A DNA stretch of 33,281 nt from WQUF01 sp031549885 (GTDB lineage Bacteria; Bacillota; Clostridia; Clostridiales; Clostridiaceae): assembly GCA_031549885.1 (NCBI GenBank), contig JAVBPD010000047.1, positions 1 through 33,281 of the forward strand, written 5' to 3'. A program made the position numbers and the translations under genes. Positions within the stretch are counted from its first letter, which is position 1; each line of letters starts with the position of its first letter. Positions 6,572 through 14,893 of this stretch are shown here, piece after piece. Under the pieces are notes generated by a model, which did not search any database, was not told the DNA's origin, and saw nothing but the letters and a program-made list of their open reading frames with translations.

Positions 6572-7969
6572 ATGTTCATTGGAAGAGAAAGAGAAATTGC
6601 TTATTTAAATGAATTGTATAAGCAAAATAAATTTCAGTTATTTATATTATATGGCCGCAGACGTGTTGGAAAAACAACTCTTTTAAAGGAATTTTGCAAG
6701 GGGAAGGAAACTATTTTTTATTCTGCAGAGCAAAGCAATGAAAAAATAAATCTTGAAAAATTTTCAAACATAGTGTTTTCTCATTATAAAGAAACTACAT
6801 TAGAACCGTTTGCATCTTGGGAAAATGCTTTAAATTTTATAAATAACAAACAGACACAAAATCCTTTAATTGTTGTACTAGACGAGTTTCCCTATTTAGC
6901 AGGTATCAACTCATCATTATTGTCTATATTTCAACACTTAATAGATCATAAACTTAAAACTGGAAAGTTGTTTATTGTGTTGTGTGGCAGCTATGTAGGG
7001 TTTATGGAGAAAGAAGTTTTAGGTTCTAAGAGCCCTCTGTTTGGAAGACGAACTGCTCAACTTCATATGAAACCTTTTGATTATAAAACAAGTATTCGTT
7101 TTTTTAATGAATTTAGCCAAGAAGAAAAACTTATGTTTTATGGGGCCTTTGGTGGTACAGCAATGTACCTTCAATATATACGCAAAGAAAAGTCTTTAAA
7201 ACAAAATATCATAGATTTATTTTTGACACCTATTGGTTATTTATATGAAGAACCGCTTCTACTTTTGAGGCAGGAAGTACAAGAGCCTGGTATTTATTGT
7301 GCTATTATTGAGGCTATAGCAAATGGAGCATCTAAAATTAATGAAATTTCCACAAAAACAGGAGAAGATTCTGCCAAATGTTTGAAATATATTAGTATAT
7401 TGCGAGAATTAGGAATTGTTTATAAAGAGGTGCCTTTTGGAGAAAAAGCTTCTTCGCGAAAAACGCTGTATCAAATATCGGATTTAATGTTTCGTTTTTG
7501 GTATCGATATGTTTCAAGTAATAAAACATTGCTTGAAACAGATGCACAGGAGATTATATGGGAAAAGCGCATTAAGCCTGATTATAATAATTACATGGGG
7601 CATGTGTTTGAAATTGTTTGTAGGGATTATCTTCTGTATCAAAACAGCAAAGGAAAATTGCCAATATTATTTTCAGATATTGGTCGCTGGTGGGGAACAG
7701 ATTCAAAAAAGCATAAGCAAGTAGAAATTGATTTAGTAGCAAAGGATAACAATGACTACATATTTTGTGAATGTAAGTGGAGGAATGAGCTTTTAGACTT
7801 TTTGGTTTTAAATGATTTACGCTTAAAAGCTGATATTTTCCGTGAAAAACGAAATAGTACATTATATATATTGTTTTCAAAAAGTGGATTTTCAGAATCT
7901 GTTATACAAGAGGCGAAAAAATTTGATAATATATTGCTAGTTACTTTGGACGAGATACTTAACATTTAA
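6572..7969 (+). CDS. AAA ATPase with C-terminal DUF234-like nuclease-fold domain
   Basis: 465 residues of the archaeal-type ATPase family common as accessory genes in bacteria. Walker A is GRRRVGKTT (28-36) and Walker B VVLDEF (Asp104, Glu105), followed by a sensor-like LCGSYVGFM. A winged-helix-like middle (INEISTKTGEDSAKCLKYI) leads to a C-terminal DUF234-type region with the PD-(D/E)xK-like pattern VEIDLV plus CECKW (Glu385, Asp387, Glu400, Lys402). This indicates a nuclease fold, though activity is not shown for the family. ATG 6572 gives the usual MFIGRERE opening and has GGAAG upstream; ATG 6554 has none. Arginine codons are mainly CGN, unlike murD or tex. It is alone between two operators/terminators; a defence or mobile-element role is possible but unproven. 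Confidence 0.82.
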   Translation: MFIGREREIAYLNELYKQNKFQLFILYGRRRVGKTTLLKEFCKGKETIFYSAEQSNEKINLEKFSNIVFSHYKETTLEPFASWENALNFINNKQTQNPLIVVLDEFPYLAGINSSLLSIFQHLIDHKLKTGKLFIVLCGSYVGFMEKEVLGSKSPLFGRRTAQLHMKPFDYKTSIRFFNEFSQEEKLMFYGAFGGTAMYLQYIRKEKSLKQNIIDLFLTPIGYLYEEPLLLLRQEVQEPGIYCAIIEAIANGASKINEISTKTGEDSAKCLKYISILRELGIVYKEVPFGEKASSRKTLYQISDLMFRFWYRYVSSNKTLLETDAQEIIWEKRIKPDYNNYMGHVFEIVCRDYLLYQNSKGKLPILFSDIGRWWGTDSKKHKQVEIDLVAKDNNDYIFCECKWRNELLDFLVLNDLRLKADIFREKRNSTLYILFSKSGFSESVIQEAKKFDNILLVTLDEILNI

Positions 7970-7976
7970 TAGAATA

Positions 7977-8010
7977 GTTGAATATATACAGCAGATGCTC
8001 AAGATTCAAC
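7977..8010 (+). terminator. Weak hairpin after the ATPase gene
   Basis: GTTGAAT (7977-7983) and ATTCAAC (8004-8010) enclose a smaller AGCA/TGCT stem. There is no clean T-run, so its terminator role is uncertain. Confidence 0.4.
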
Positions 8011-8053
8011 AACAAATTAATTTTAGATAATAGATATGATTTTAATTTTAGGG

Positions 8054-8059
8054 TATAAT
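8054..8059 (+). promoter_or_regulatory. Likely -10 element of smpB
   Basis: A consensus TATAAT lies 30 bp before the smpB start. No good -35 is visible, so this is partial support. Confidence 0.4.
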
Positions 8060-8088
8060 TACTTTATATTGATACAAAGGTGAGTGAA

Positions 8089-8562
8089 ATGGCAGGGGAC
8101 AAAAATAAAAATAAGAATTTAGCTGAAAACAGAAAAGCAAGGCACGATTACTTTATAGAAGATTCACTGGAAGCAGGAATTGAATTAGTAGGAACGGAGG
8201 TAAAATCTATAAGGGGAGGTAAAGCTAACTTAAAGGATAGTTATGCATTTATAAGGAATGGAGAAATTTTTGTAAGCAATATGCATATTAGCCCATATGA
8301 AAAGGGAAATATATTTAATAAAGATCCTTTAAGGGAAAGAAAACTTCTCCTTCATAAATCTGAAATAAGTAGATTGAGAACTGCATCTGAACAAAAGGGT
8401 TATACTTTAATTCCTCTAAGCTTATATTTAAAAAACGGAAGGGTAAAATTAAGCTTAGGAATAGCAAAAGGTAAACACAATTATGATAAAAGAGATGCAA
8501 TGCTTGAGAGAGATGCTAAAAGAGAGCTTGATAGGATAAATAAAGAAAAATTAAGATATTGA
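8089..8562 (+). CDS. smpB: SsrA-binding protein SmpB
   Basis: 157 residues, the standard SmpB length. It binds tmRNA and carries it into stalled ribosomes for trans-translation. Family motifs: NRKARHDYFIED near the N-terminus, GIELVGTEVKSIR, GKANLKDSYAFI, NMHISPYEKGN, and a lysine/arginine-rich C-terminal tail after KGKHNYDKRD that enters the ribosomal decoding site. The start is ATG 8089 with AAGGTGA 5 nt upstream; GTG at 8080 lies inside that binding site. In many Firmicutes smpB is followed directly by ssrA; here glyS, murD and a propeller gene lie between them and ssrA is on the other strand. Confidence 0.97.
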   Translation: MAGDKNKNKNLAENRKARHDYFIEDSLEAGIELVGTEVKSIRGGKANLKDSYAFIRNGEIFVSNMHISPYEKGNIFNKDPLRERKLLLHKSEISRLRTASEQKGYTLIPLSLYLKNGRVKLSLGIAKGKHNYDKRDAMLERDAKRELDRINKEKLRY

Positions 8563-8586
8563 ATAAATTTAAAGCTATGGTATAAT
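8559..8586 (+). promoter_or_regulatory. Promoter of the glyS leader
   Basis: TTGAAT (8559-8564), a 16-bp spacer and TATAAT (8581-8586). The -35 overlaps the smpB stop codon, giving the T-box transcript its own start. Confidence 0.6.
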
Positions 8587-8614
8587 AATTAAAATATAAA
8601 TAAAAATGCTATGA

Positions 8615-8787
8615 AAAAATGAGTAAAAGGACATTCATTTTAAGAGAGGCTGCAGCTTGGTGTAAGCAGCTACTTGATTCCTTTGAATGGGGTTTTTGAG
8701 CATATAGTTTTAAGAGATGGGCAATTGTCAAGAAGGGTGGAACCGCCAAAATTTTGGTCCCTTCATGGTATTGCTTTTTTATTTTTT
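8615..8787 (+). promoter_or_regulatory. Glycine T-box riboswitch leader of glyS
   Basis: The T-box sequence AGGGTGGAACCGC (8734-8746) is near-perfect and lies just before glyS. Upstream, AAGAGAGGCTGCAGC and TAAGCAGCTAC (8642-8673) form the distal stem with the usual AGAGA-type bulge, and CATTC (8632-8636) can pair with GAATG (8685-8689). A GG-rich stretch (8689-8692) is where a glycine specifier would be expected; I did not fix the exact codon. The terminator form pairs GAAGGG (8732-8737) with CCCTTC (8759-8764), enclosing CCAAAATTTTGG, and is followed by a T-run (8774-8787). Uncharged tRNA-Gly would favour the antiterminator and glyS expression. Confidence 0.9.
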
Positions 8788-8806
8788 GAAAGCGAGGATT
8801 ATTAAT

Positions 8807-10195
8807 ATGGAAACAAAAAAGAACATGGAAAAAATCGTGGCACTTTGTAAAAACAGAGGATTTATTTATTCTGGTTCAGAAATATATGGAGGACTTGCGA
8901 ATTCATGGGATTTTGGCCCATATGGGGTTGAGTTTAAAAACAATGTTAAAAGAGCGTGGTGGAAAAAGTTTGCACAAGAAAATAAATACAATGTTGGATT
9001 AGATTCTGCCATTATAATGAATAGAGAAATTTGGGTAGCTTCAGGACATGTTGGAGGTTTTTCAGATCCATTAATGGATTGTAAGGATTGCAGAACAAGA
9101 TTTAGAGCAGATAAGCTTGTTGAAGATTATATACATGAAAAAACTGGTGAAGAAAAATCATGTGATGGATGGAGCAATGAAGAATTAAAAAAATATATTG
9201 ATGATAATAAAATTCCATGCCCTAATTGTAAAAGGAATAATTTTACTGACGTTAGAAAGTTTAATTTAATGTTTAAAACATTCCAAGGTGTAACAGAAGA
9301 TTCTCAATCTGAATTATATTTAAGGCCAGAAACTGCTCAAGGAATATTTGTGAATTTTAAAAATGTTCAAAGAACATCGAGAAAAAAATTGCCCTTTGGA
9401 ATATGCCAAATAGGAAAATCATTTAGAAATGAAATAACTCCAGGAAATTTTATATTTAGAACTAGAGAATTTGAGCAAATGGAAATGGAATTTTTCTGCA
9501 AACCTGGAACGGATTTAGAGTGGTTTTCATACTGGAAAGAATTTTGCATGAATTTTCTTATTAGTTTAGGCATGAAAAAGGAAAGCCTAAGATTTAGAGA
9601 CCATGCTAAAGAAGAATTATCATTTTATAGCGTAGCAACTACGGATATAGAATTTTTATATCCTTTTGGCTGGGGAGAGCTTTGGGGAATTGCAGACAGA
9701 ACAGATTACGATTTAAAACAGCATATTGAGCATTCAGGAGTTGACCTTAGCTACTTAGATCCAGATACTAATGAAAGATATATTCCGTATACTGTAGAGC
9801 CTGCCCTTGGAGCAGATAGAGTGGCATTAAGCTTTTTATGCGATGCTTATGATGAGGAAAATGTAAAGGATGAAACTAGAGTAGTTTTAAGACTTCATCC
9901 ATTTTTAGCTCCTGTAAAAATTGCTGTTTTACCGCTTGTTAAAAAACTTTCTCCTAAAGCTGAAGAGATATATGAAAAATTGCGCAAATATTTTAATTGC
10001 GAATTTGATGAAACTGGAACTGTGGGAAAAAGATATAGAAGACAAGATGAAATTGGAACTCCTTTTTGTGTAACTATTGATTACACAACTCTAGAAGATG
10101 AGACAATGACCTTAAGGGATAGGGATACTATGGAACAAAGCAGAATGAGTTTAAGCGAAATTATTGATTTTGTAAATAAAAAATTAGAATTTTAA
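8807..10195 (+). CDS. glyS: Glycyl-tRNA synthetase, single-chain class II type
   Basis: 462 residues; joins glycine to tRNA-Gly in the cytoplasm. This is the homodimeric eukaryote-like form, not the two-subunit GlyQ/GlyS. The N-terminus shows KNRGFIYSGSEIYGG and DFGPYG. A zinc-ribbon pair CKDC ... CPNC (near residues 90 and 139) is inserted in the catalytic domain. Class II motif 2 is FRTREFEQMEME and motif 3 GADRVALSFL. LYLRPETAQGIFVNF is characteristic. The C-terminal anticodon-binding domain begins near LAPVKIAVLPL. ATG 8807 has GAGG 9 nt upstream. Longer in-frame starts read through the T-box terminator and are not credible. A hairpin follows the stop. Confidence 0.96.
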   Translation: METKKNMEKIVALCKNRGFIYSGSEIYGGLANSWDFGPYGVEFKNNVKRAWWKKFAQENKYNVGLDSAIIMNREIWVASGHVGGFSDPLMDCKDCRTRFRADKLVEDYIHEKTGEEKSCDGWSNEELKKYIDDNKIPCPNCKRNNFTDVRKFNLMFKTFQGVTEDSQSELYLRPETAQGIFVNFKNVQRTSRKKLPFGICQIGKSFRNEITPGNFIFRTREFEQMEMEFFCKPGTDLEWFSYWKEFCMNFLISLGMKKESLRFRDHAKEELSFYSVATTDIEFLYPFGWGELWGIADRTDYDLKQHIEHSGVDLSYLDPDTNERYIPYTVEPALGADRVALSFLCDAYDEENVKDETRVVLRLHPFLAPVKIAVLPLVKKLSPKAEEIYEKLRKYFNCEFDETGTVGKRYRRQDEIGTPFCVTIDYTTLEDETMTLRDRDTMEQSRMSLSEIIDFVNKKLEF

Positions 10196-10205
10196 ATAAA
10201 AAAAA

Positions 10206-10224
10206 TGCTGGATGCGATCCAGCA
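10206..10224 (+). terminator. Hairpin terminator after glyS
   Basis: TGCTGGAT (10206-10213) and ATCCAGCA (10217-10224) form a perfect 8-bp stem with a GCG loop. The T-run after it is poor on the plus strand. Confidence 0.6.
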
Positions 10225-10496
10225 AATTGGGTTTAATCATGGGGATATGTTATATGTCTAATAGAACTTGGGGAATTATATAATATTTCCTTACGGCACA
10301 ATATAATGATATCAAATTTTTGGATTTAATTCAATATTTAGACAATAAGTTTAAATATTCTGACAATTATGGTAATTTTTTTGATTTTATTACTTGCATT
10401 CATTTTTATTTTATTTGTAATTAAACAATAATTTGGATATTTTGCTTAATTCGCTTTTTTATGTTTACAATTTGGTAACAATTTTGGGAGGATTTT
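10225..10496. other. AT-rich intergenic region before murD
   Basis: Nothing firm beyond a possible murD promoter. TTGCTT (10442-10447), 18 bp and TACAAT (10466-10471) fit a moderate promoter. A 20-codon hydrophobic frame at 10369-10431 has no ribosome binding site. Confidence 0.4.
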
Positions 10497-11846
10497 ATGA
10501 AAGAAAACTTTGTTAATTTTATTAACATGGTAAAAAATAAAAAGGTAGCAGTAGTTGGAATAGGCATTAGCAATATACCATTAATATCTATGCTTGTTAA
10601 ATTATCTGCTAAAGTCACAGCCTTTGATATAAAGGAGTTTGAAGAGCTTGATAAAGAAGCTAAGGATTTAAAAAAATTAGGAATAGAATTTATTTTAGGA
10701 AATGATTATTTAAGTCATTTAAAGGGCTTTGAAATAATATTTAAAACTCCATCTATGAGAATTGATTCAGATGCGCTAATTAATGCTAAAAAGGAAAATG
10801 CATATATTACATCTGAAATGGAGGAATTTATTAAATATTGTCCAGCAAAAATATATGGAGTAACAGGAAGCGATGGAAAAACTACAACTACTTCGCTTAT
10901 TTATGAACTTTTAAAGCATGAGGGCTATAATACTTATGTAGGAGGAAATATTGGAAATCCGCTTCTTTCTGAAATAAATAATATAAAAAAAGAAGATAAA
11001 GTTGTATTAGAATTGTCTAGTTTTCAGCTTATGACCATTAATGAATCTCCTGAAGTTGCTATTATTACAAATGTAACTCCAAATCATTTAGACATTCATA
11101 AGGATATGGATGAATATATTGAAGCTAAAAGAAATATTTTTAAATTTCAAAAGGAAAATGATGAGTTAATTTTAAATGCTGATAATGAAATAACTAGATC
11201 CTTTATTGAGGAAGCTAAAGGAAAGGTCTTAACTTTTAGCAAAAATGATAAATATGCCAGTGGATTTATAGACAATGGAACTATTTATTTATTTGGAGAA
11301 AAAGTTGTAGATCGTAATGAGGTTCTCGTTAAAGGGGAGTACAATCTTGAAAATATGATTGCAGCGTTTCTTACAGTGCACGATGATGTAAGTCATGATA
11401 CTATGAGATATGTTGCAAAGACTTTTAAGGGAGTTGTCCATAGAAATGAATTTATAAGAGAAGTTAGGGGAGTAAAATATTATAATAATTCCATTTCTTC
11501 AAGCCCAACTAGAACTGTAGCAGCTCTATCTGCCTTTGATCAAGATGTGATTTTAATTTTAGGAGGCCATGATAAAAATCTTTCTTTTGAGCCACTTTTA
11601 GAAAAGGCTCATCAAATTAAAGTAGCTATTTTATTTGGGGAAACTAAGTATAAAATTAAAGAAGTGCTTAAAGATAAAGTAGAGATTTATGTTGAAGATA
11701 CTTTAGAGGATGTTGTTAAAAGAGCTTCTTTAATTTCACAAAAAGGTGATGTGGTCCTTCTTGCTCCTGCTTGCTCAAGCTTTGATATGTTTAAGAACTT
11801 TGAAGTTAGAGGAAATAAATTTAAAGAGCATGTTATGAAGCTTTAA
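10497..11846 (+). CDS. murD: UDP-N-acetylmuramoylalanine--D-glutamate ligase MurD
   Basis: 449 residues, full length. It adds D-glutamate to UDP-MurNAc-L-Ala in the cytoplasmic stage of peptidoglycan synthesis. Domain 1 is the Rossmann-like UDP-binding fold (VAVVGIGISNIP). The central ATPase domain has the P-loop GVTGSDGKTTTTS (about 119-131), GGNIGNP, LELSSFQL and TNVTPNHLDIH. The C-terminal domain has YYNNSISSSPTRT where the family has NDS, then ILGGHDKN and LLAPACSSFDMF. The Asp-to-Asn change in NDS is worth noting but everything else is intact. ATG 10497 has GGGAGG about 6 nt upstream. Monocistronic. Confidence 0.95.
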   Translation: MKENFVNFINMVKNKKVAVVGIGISNIPLISMLVKLSAKVTAFDIKEFEELDKEAKDLKKLGIEFILGNDYLSHLKGFEIIFKTPSMRIDSDALINAKKENAYITSEMEEFIKYCPAKIYGVTGSDGKTTTTSLIYELLKHEGYNTYVGGNIGNPLLSEINNIKKEDKVVLELSSFQLMTINESPEVAIITNVTPNHLDIHKDMDEYIEAKRNIFKFQKENDELILNADNEITRSFIEEAKGKVLTFSKNDKYASGFIDNGTIYLFGEKVVDRNEVLVKGEYNLENMIAAFLTVHDDVSHDTMRYVAKTFKGVVHRNEFIREVRGVKYYNNSISSSPTRTVAALSAFDQDVILILGGHDKNLSFEPLLEKAHQIKVAILFGETKYKIKEVLKDKVEIYVEDTLEDVVKRASLISQKGDVVLLAPACSSFDMFKNFEVRGNKFKEHVMKL

Positions 11847-11849
11847 ATG

Positions 11850-11895
11850 AAACCAGAACTCATGACAATATTTTTTTGTCAATGAGTTCTGGTTT
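11850..11895. terminator. Strong bidirectional terminator
   Basis: AAACCAGAACTCATGACAA (11850-11868) pairs with the stretch ending in GAGTTCTGGTTT at 11895, a stem of about 19 bp with a single bulged base and a T-rich loop. It separates murD from the convergent propeller gene. Confidence 0.88.
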
Positions 11896-11911
11896 ATTGT
11901 TTATCTAAGAA

Positions 11912-13324
11912 TTAGCAACATTTTTCTTCTTGCAATGTCCATATTTCACAGCCTTCTACTGGATTGGCTGTTCCTATATATAATTTATCATCCACTGGAA
12001 GCAATGTTCTGATGCCATAATTATTAGAGTTATCAAAACCATCTAAGCTGATTGTTTCAAATGAAAATCCATTTTTTGAACCGTGAAAGTCAAATCCGAA
12101 ATTTTCTGGTAATTTTGATATGCTTTTTATAAAAGCTTTTATCCAACCTGAAAAATTAAAATTATTTTCTTTATTTGAAAGTAAATATTTAAGGTATGCA
12201 TTTATAAAATCTTTTAACACTTCATCATCTTTATCTGTTTCAGGATTACTGCTTTGAAGAAAATTATTTACTATAGTATAAAAAGCTTTAGAAGAATCCC
12301 ATGAGCTTATATAAAGTCTATTTTCTAAAGTTTTGATTTGCCAGCAATAAGAATTAAAAATATTACCAAATCCTGATGGATAGGCACCTTTATTTCTTTG
12401 GCCTGTAGTTGGTGTTGTTGGTATTAATGGCTCACTTCCTACAATTAATTCCCACTTATCATGTTTTGAAATTCTTATAACATCAAAACCTTTAAGAGGG
12501 ACGAATTTTTGATCAGAATTTGTGCTTCTTATGGCCATCCAAATTGCGCTTCCAACATAAATATGGTCGTTATATATTTCCATGCTAATAGGAATTTCAT
12601 TTAGCGCATCACCTGCACCTTTATCAACTACTAATTCCCAAATTCCACTTTCAGGATCTTTGGATTTCCAAATTTCAAAACCACCTGATGGTGATGTTCC
12701 AATATATAAATAACCATTAAAGCTTATCATAGATGTTATCTCACCTTTAATGCTTGCAACGTTTACTTTATTAAAATATTCTTTTGGATTATCGCTTGAA
12801 TACAAGAAAGTTTCTTGTCCTCCAACATTTGAAGCATCAGTTGCACCAATATACAATCTACCTTTGTGAATTGCCATAGACCTTGTTCCAAATTTATCTG
12901 GAATACCTGCCGGTATTAAAGACCAATTTTTGCCATCATCTGTAACTGTCAAATATGGTTTGTCAAGAAGCGTATGGCATCCTCCGTACAATGTTCCTTT
13001 ATACTCAATAAAACATCTAATACCTAATATTTGTTCCTCTTCACTAGCTTTAAAAACACGTTCCCATTTTTTATATTTACAATATTTACAGCATCTCCAA
13101 ATTTCAGTCCCCATATCTATTGGATCCTCTGGGGTATATTCTTTTGGTGGTATAAAACCATAACTTTTAAGGCCAATATAAAATGTGTTTCGTGCTGTGC
13201 CAATATAAATATGATTTCCGAATTCTGCCATGCTCCACGCATAATTGTTCTGTTTTGCATTATTTCTGTCGTTTTTATCAAACCCGTTTACAGGGGTTAT
13301 TTTTCTTAAATTTAGTTCCTCCAT
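11912..13324 (-). CDS. Predicted beta-propeller protein, unknown function
   Basis: 470 residues with no signal peptide. Repeated blades have the pattern 'hydrophobic-Y/LYIGT-x(n)-G-EIW', for example HIYIGTAR, RLYIGATD, YLYIGTSPSGGFEIW, HIYVGSAIW, RLYISSW and KLYIGTANPVEGCEIW, about six or seven copies, which is what a Kelch/BNR-like propeller gives. A Cys cluster CCKYCKY (near 81-87) sits in one blade and the protein ends in CC, possible metal or disulfide sites. I do not recognise a catalytic site. ATG 13324 has AAGGTGA 8 nt upstream and is preferred to the in-frame TTG at 13348. Monocistronic between two terminators. A sensor or scaffold role is only a guess. Confidence 0.75.
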   Translation of the reverse strand: MEELNLRKITPVNGFDKNDRNNAKQNNYAWSMAEFGNHIYIGTARNTFYIGLKSYGFIPPKEYTPEDPIDMGTEIWRCCKYCKYKKWERVFKASEEEQILGIRCFIEYKGTLYGGCHTLLDKPYLTVTDDGKNWSLIPAGIPDKFGTRSMAIHKGRLYIGATDASNVGGQETFLYSSDNPKEYFNKVNVASIKGEITSMISFNGYLYIGTSPSGGFEIWKSKDPESGIWELVVDKGAGDALNEIPISMEIYNDHIYVGSAIWMAIRSTNSDQKFVPLKGFDVIRISKHDKWELIVGSEPLIPTTPTTGQRNKGAYPSGFGNIFNSYCWQIKTLENRLYISSWDSSKAFYTIVNNFLQSSNPETDKDDEVLKDFINAYLKYLLSNKENNFNFSGWIKAFIKSISKLPENFGFDFHGSKNGFSFETISLDGFDNSNNYGIRTLLPVDDKLYIGTANPVEGCEIWTLQEEKCC

Positions 13325-13490
13325 TTTTTTAATCACCTTTCTGACCAATTTTCTAAAATATAAATAAGCATTAGTATGCTTGTATATATTCTATGGAAAT
13401 TTCAGTAAGCTTGTGATTGGTTTGAATACAAGATATATAATAAAGAGGACATAAGTGAGATTAGCTGAGACAAATACTCCTTATAAAAAT

Positions 13491-13521
13491 AATACCTCAT
13501 AGAATTATTCTATAAGGTATT
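13491..13521 (-). terminator. Terminator of ssrA
   Basis: On the minus strand AATACCTTATAGAAT and ATTCTATGAGGTATT form a 15-bp stem with one G-T pair, followed by ATTTTTAT. It lies 33 bp after the tmRNA 3' end. Confidence 0.8.
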
Positions 13522-13553
13522 ATTAATATTTCTTATTAAATTAAAATCAAAAA

Positions 13554-13911
13554 TGGAGGCGGGGGGAGTTGAACCCCCGTCCGAAAATAGTAATACCTAG
13601 ACATCTCCGAGTGCAGTCAGTATTTTAACGTTCCCTCTACTTCTCTCCTACTGACAGGATAAAAGCTTCAGTAGCTTCATAAAGTCTACTCTATGGCAAA
13701 GCTTACATAGAGTAGTTCCCCACTAGTCGACGCCCTATCCTAAGCCGTGGGACTCTTAGGTAGAACGTAGCTGCTTAAGCAGCAGCTAAAGCTAAATTTT
13801 CGTTATTATTTGCGTTTATATTTAATTCCACAGTTTTTTAACGCGGGTCCATGGACCCCTCGACTCGCTTTCTAAGAACCACTCATCCCCGTCGAAACCA
13901 AATACGCCCCC
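13554..13911 (-). ncRNA. ssrA: Transfer-messenger RNA (tmRNA)
   Basis: About 358 nt on the minus strand. The 5' end reads GGGGGCGTATTTGG then TTTCGACGGGGATGAG, and the 3' end GTTCAACTCCCCC then CGCCTCC-A. The acceptor stem GGGGGCG (13911-13905) pairs with CGCCTCC (13561-13555) with one G-U. The 3' CCA is not encoded after the discriminator A at 13554, so it must be added by nucleotidyltransferase. The tag frame runs from resume codon GCA (13813-13811) to TAA (13777-13775) and encodes ANNNENLALAAA. It rescues stalled ribosomes with SmpB and marks the product for proteolysis. A TATAAT lies at 13934-13929. Confidence 0.97.
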
Positions 13912-13992
13912 CTGTATAAAGGGTTTGTATTATAAACGCAAGATGTGTTTATCTTTAAGATAATAATACAATATTCCTAAGATTTTATCAAG

Positions 13993-14724
13993 TTAAAAAA
14001 ATTGCCAAATTTGGTTTTTATTCTTAAATTTATACTTTATTATAGCCTTTATTGTATTTAATCTTCCTTTTAATATTGTTAATGTGGATCTTTTCTTTAT
14101 TCCTGTAGCATTGTTTCCATGCCTTATATAATTCATCAATGGCTTATTTATATATGATATATTTTTTTTATTTAGCATACAAACAAGTGCAATCCATTGA
14201 TCATGCATTTCAATTTCTTTTGGAAATGGAAGTATTTCTTTTAATAATTCCTTTCTAAATGCCATACATGCTCCTGTAAAACTATTTTTAATAATATTTT
14301 TAAAGATGCCTTGCTTGTTATTTCCATTATATATGTTCCAAGAGTCATTTATTTTTTTAAGATCACCATTTAAAACGTAGGCATCGTGGACTACTATCCA
14401 TGTGTTAATGGAATTAAAGCTTTTTAAAACTATTTCCACTTTATTATTAAACCATATATCATCTTGGTCGCATAAAAATATTATATCTCCTGATGCCTTT
14501 GAAATGGCTTTTTCAAAGCTTTTAATGGCTCCTATATTATTATTATTTATGCATATATTAACTCTTTCTCCATAGGCTTCTTGTATAATTTTTACTGTAT
14601 TATCATTTGAACAATCATCTACTATGATAATTTCATCATTTTTATTTAATTGTGATATAACTGAGTCTAATTGGTCTATAATAAAATTAGCACCATTATA
14701 TGTAGCCATGCATATTGAGATCAT
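13993..14724 (-). CDS. Family 2 glycosyltransferase
   Basis: 243 residues, GT-A fold. The start is MISICMATYNGANFI; the nucleotide-binding DD is VDDCSNDNT (35-43) and the metal site CDQDDIW (85-91; DQD). FTGACMAFR and EMHDQWIAL provide the acceptor side, as in rhamnosyl- or galactosyltransferases acting on lipid-linked glycans. No membrane helix, so it is cytosolic. ATG 14724 has AAAGG 9 nt upstream; upstream in-frame starts lack a site. Divergent from the wzm-type gene, so it belongs to the polysaccharide locus but has its own transcript. Confidence 0.88.
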   Translation of the reverse strand: MISICMATYNGANFIIDQLDSVISQLNKNDEIIIVDDCSNDNTVKIIQEAYGERVNICINNNNIGAIKSFEKAISKASGDIIFLCDQDDIWFNNKVEIVLKSFNSINTWIVVHDAYVLNGDLKKINDSWNIYNGNNKQGIFKNIIKNSFTGACMAFRKELLKEILPFPKEIEMHDQWIALVCMLNKKNISYINKPLMNYIRHGNNATGIKKRSTLTILKGRLNTIKAIIKYKFKNKNQIWQFF

Positions 14725-14893
14725 TTTATGCATCCTTTCTATTTTCAATGTAAAAATAATAATTACATTATACTGTATTTTAGAAGCAATACTATACTAT
14801 ATAATTGTAGTTTGGATTATATTGATATTTTTATTACTTTCTAGTAAACTTAATGGGGTAGTTGTAGAATTAATTACGTTTAAGGAGCGAGTT

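Noticed and set aside
8717..8806. N-terminal extension of GlyRS from 8717
   Set aside because: It would translate the T-box and terminator; ATG 8807 has a proper site.
10369..10431. 20-codon hydrophobic frame (MVIFLILLLAFIFILFVIKQ)
   Set aside because: No ribosome binding site; T-rich DNA gives such peptides by chance.
14624..14893. N-terminal extension of the permease
   Set aside because: It overlaps the divergent GT gene and lacks a binding site; ATG 14894 with AAGGAG gives the family's usual N-terminus.
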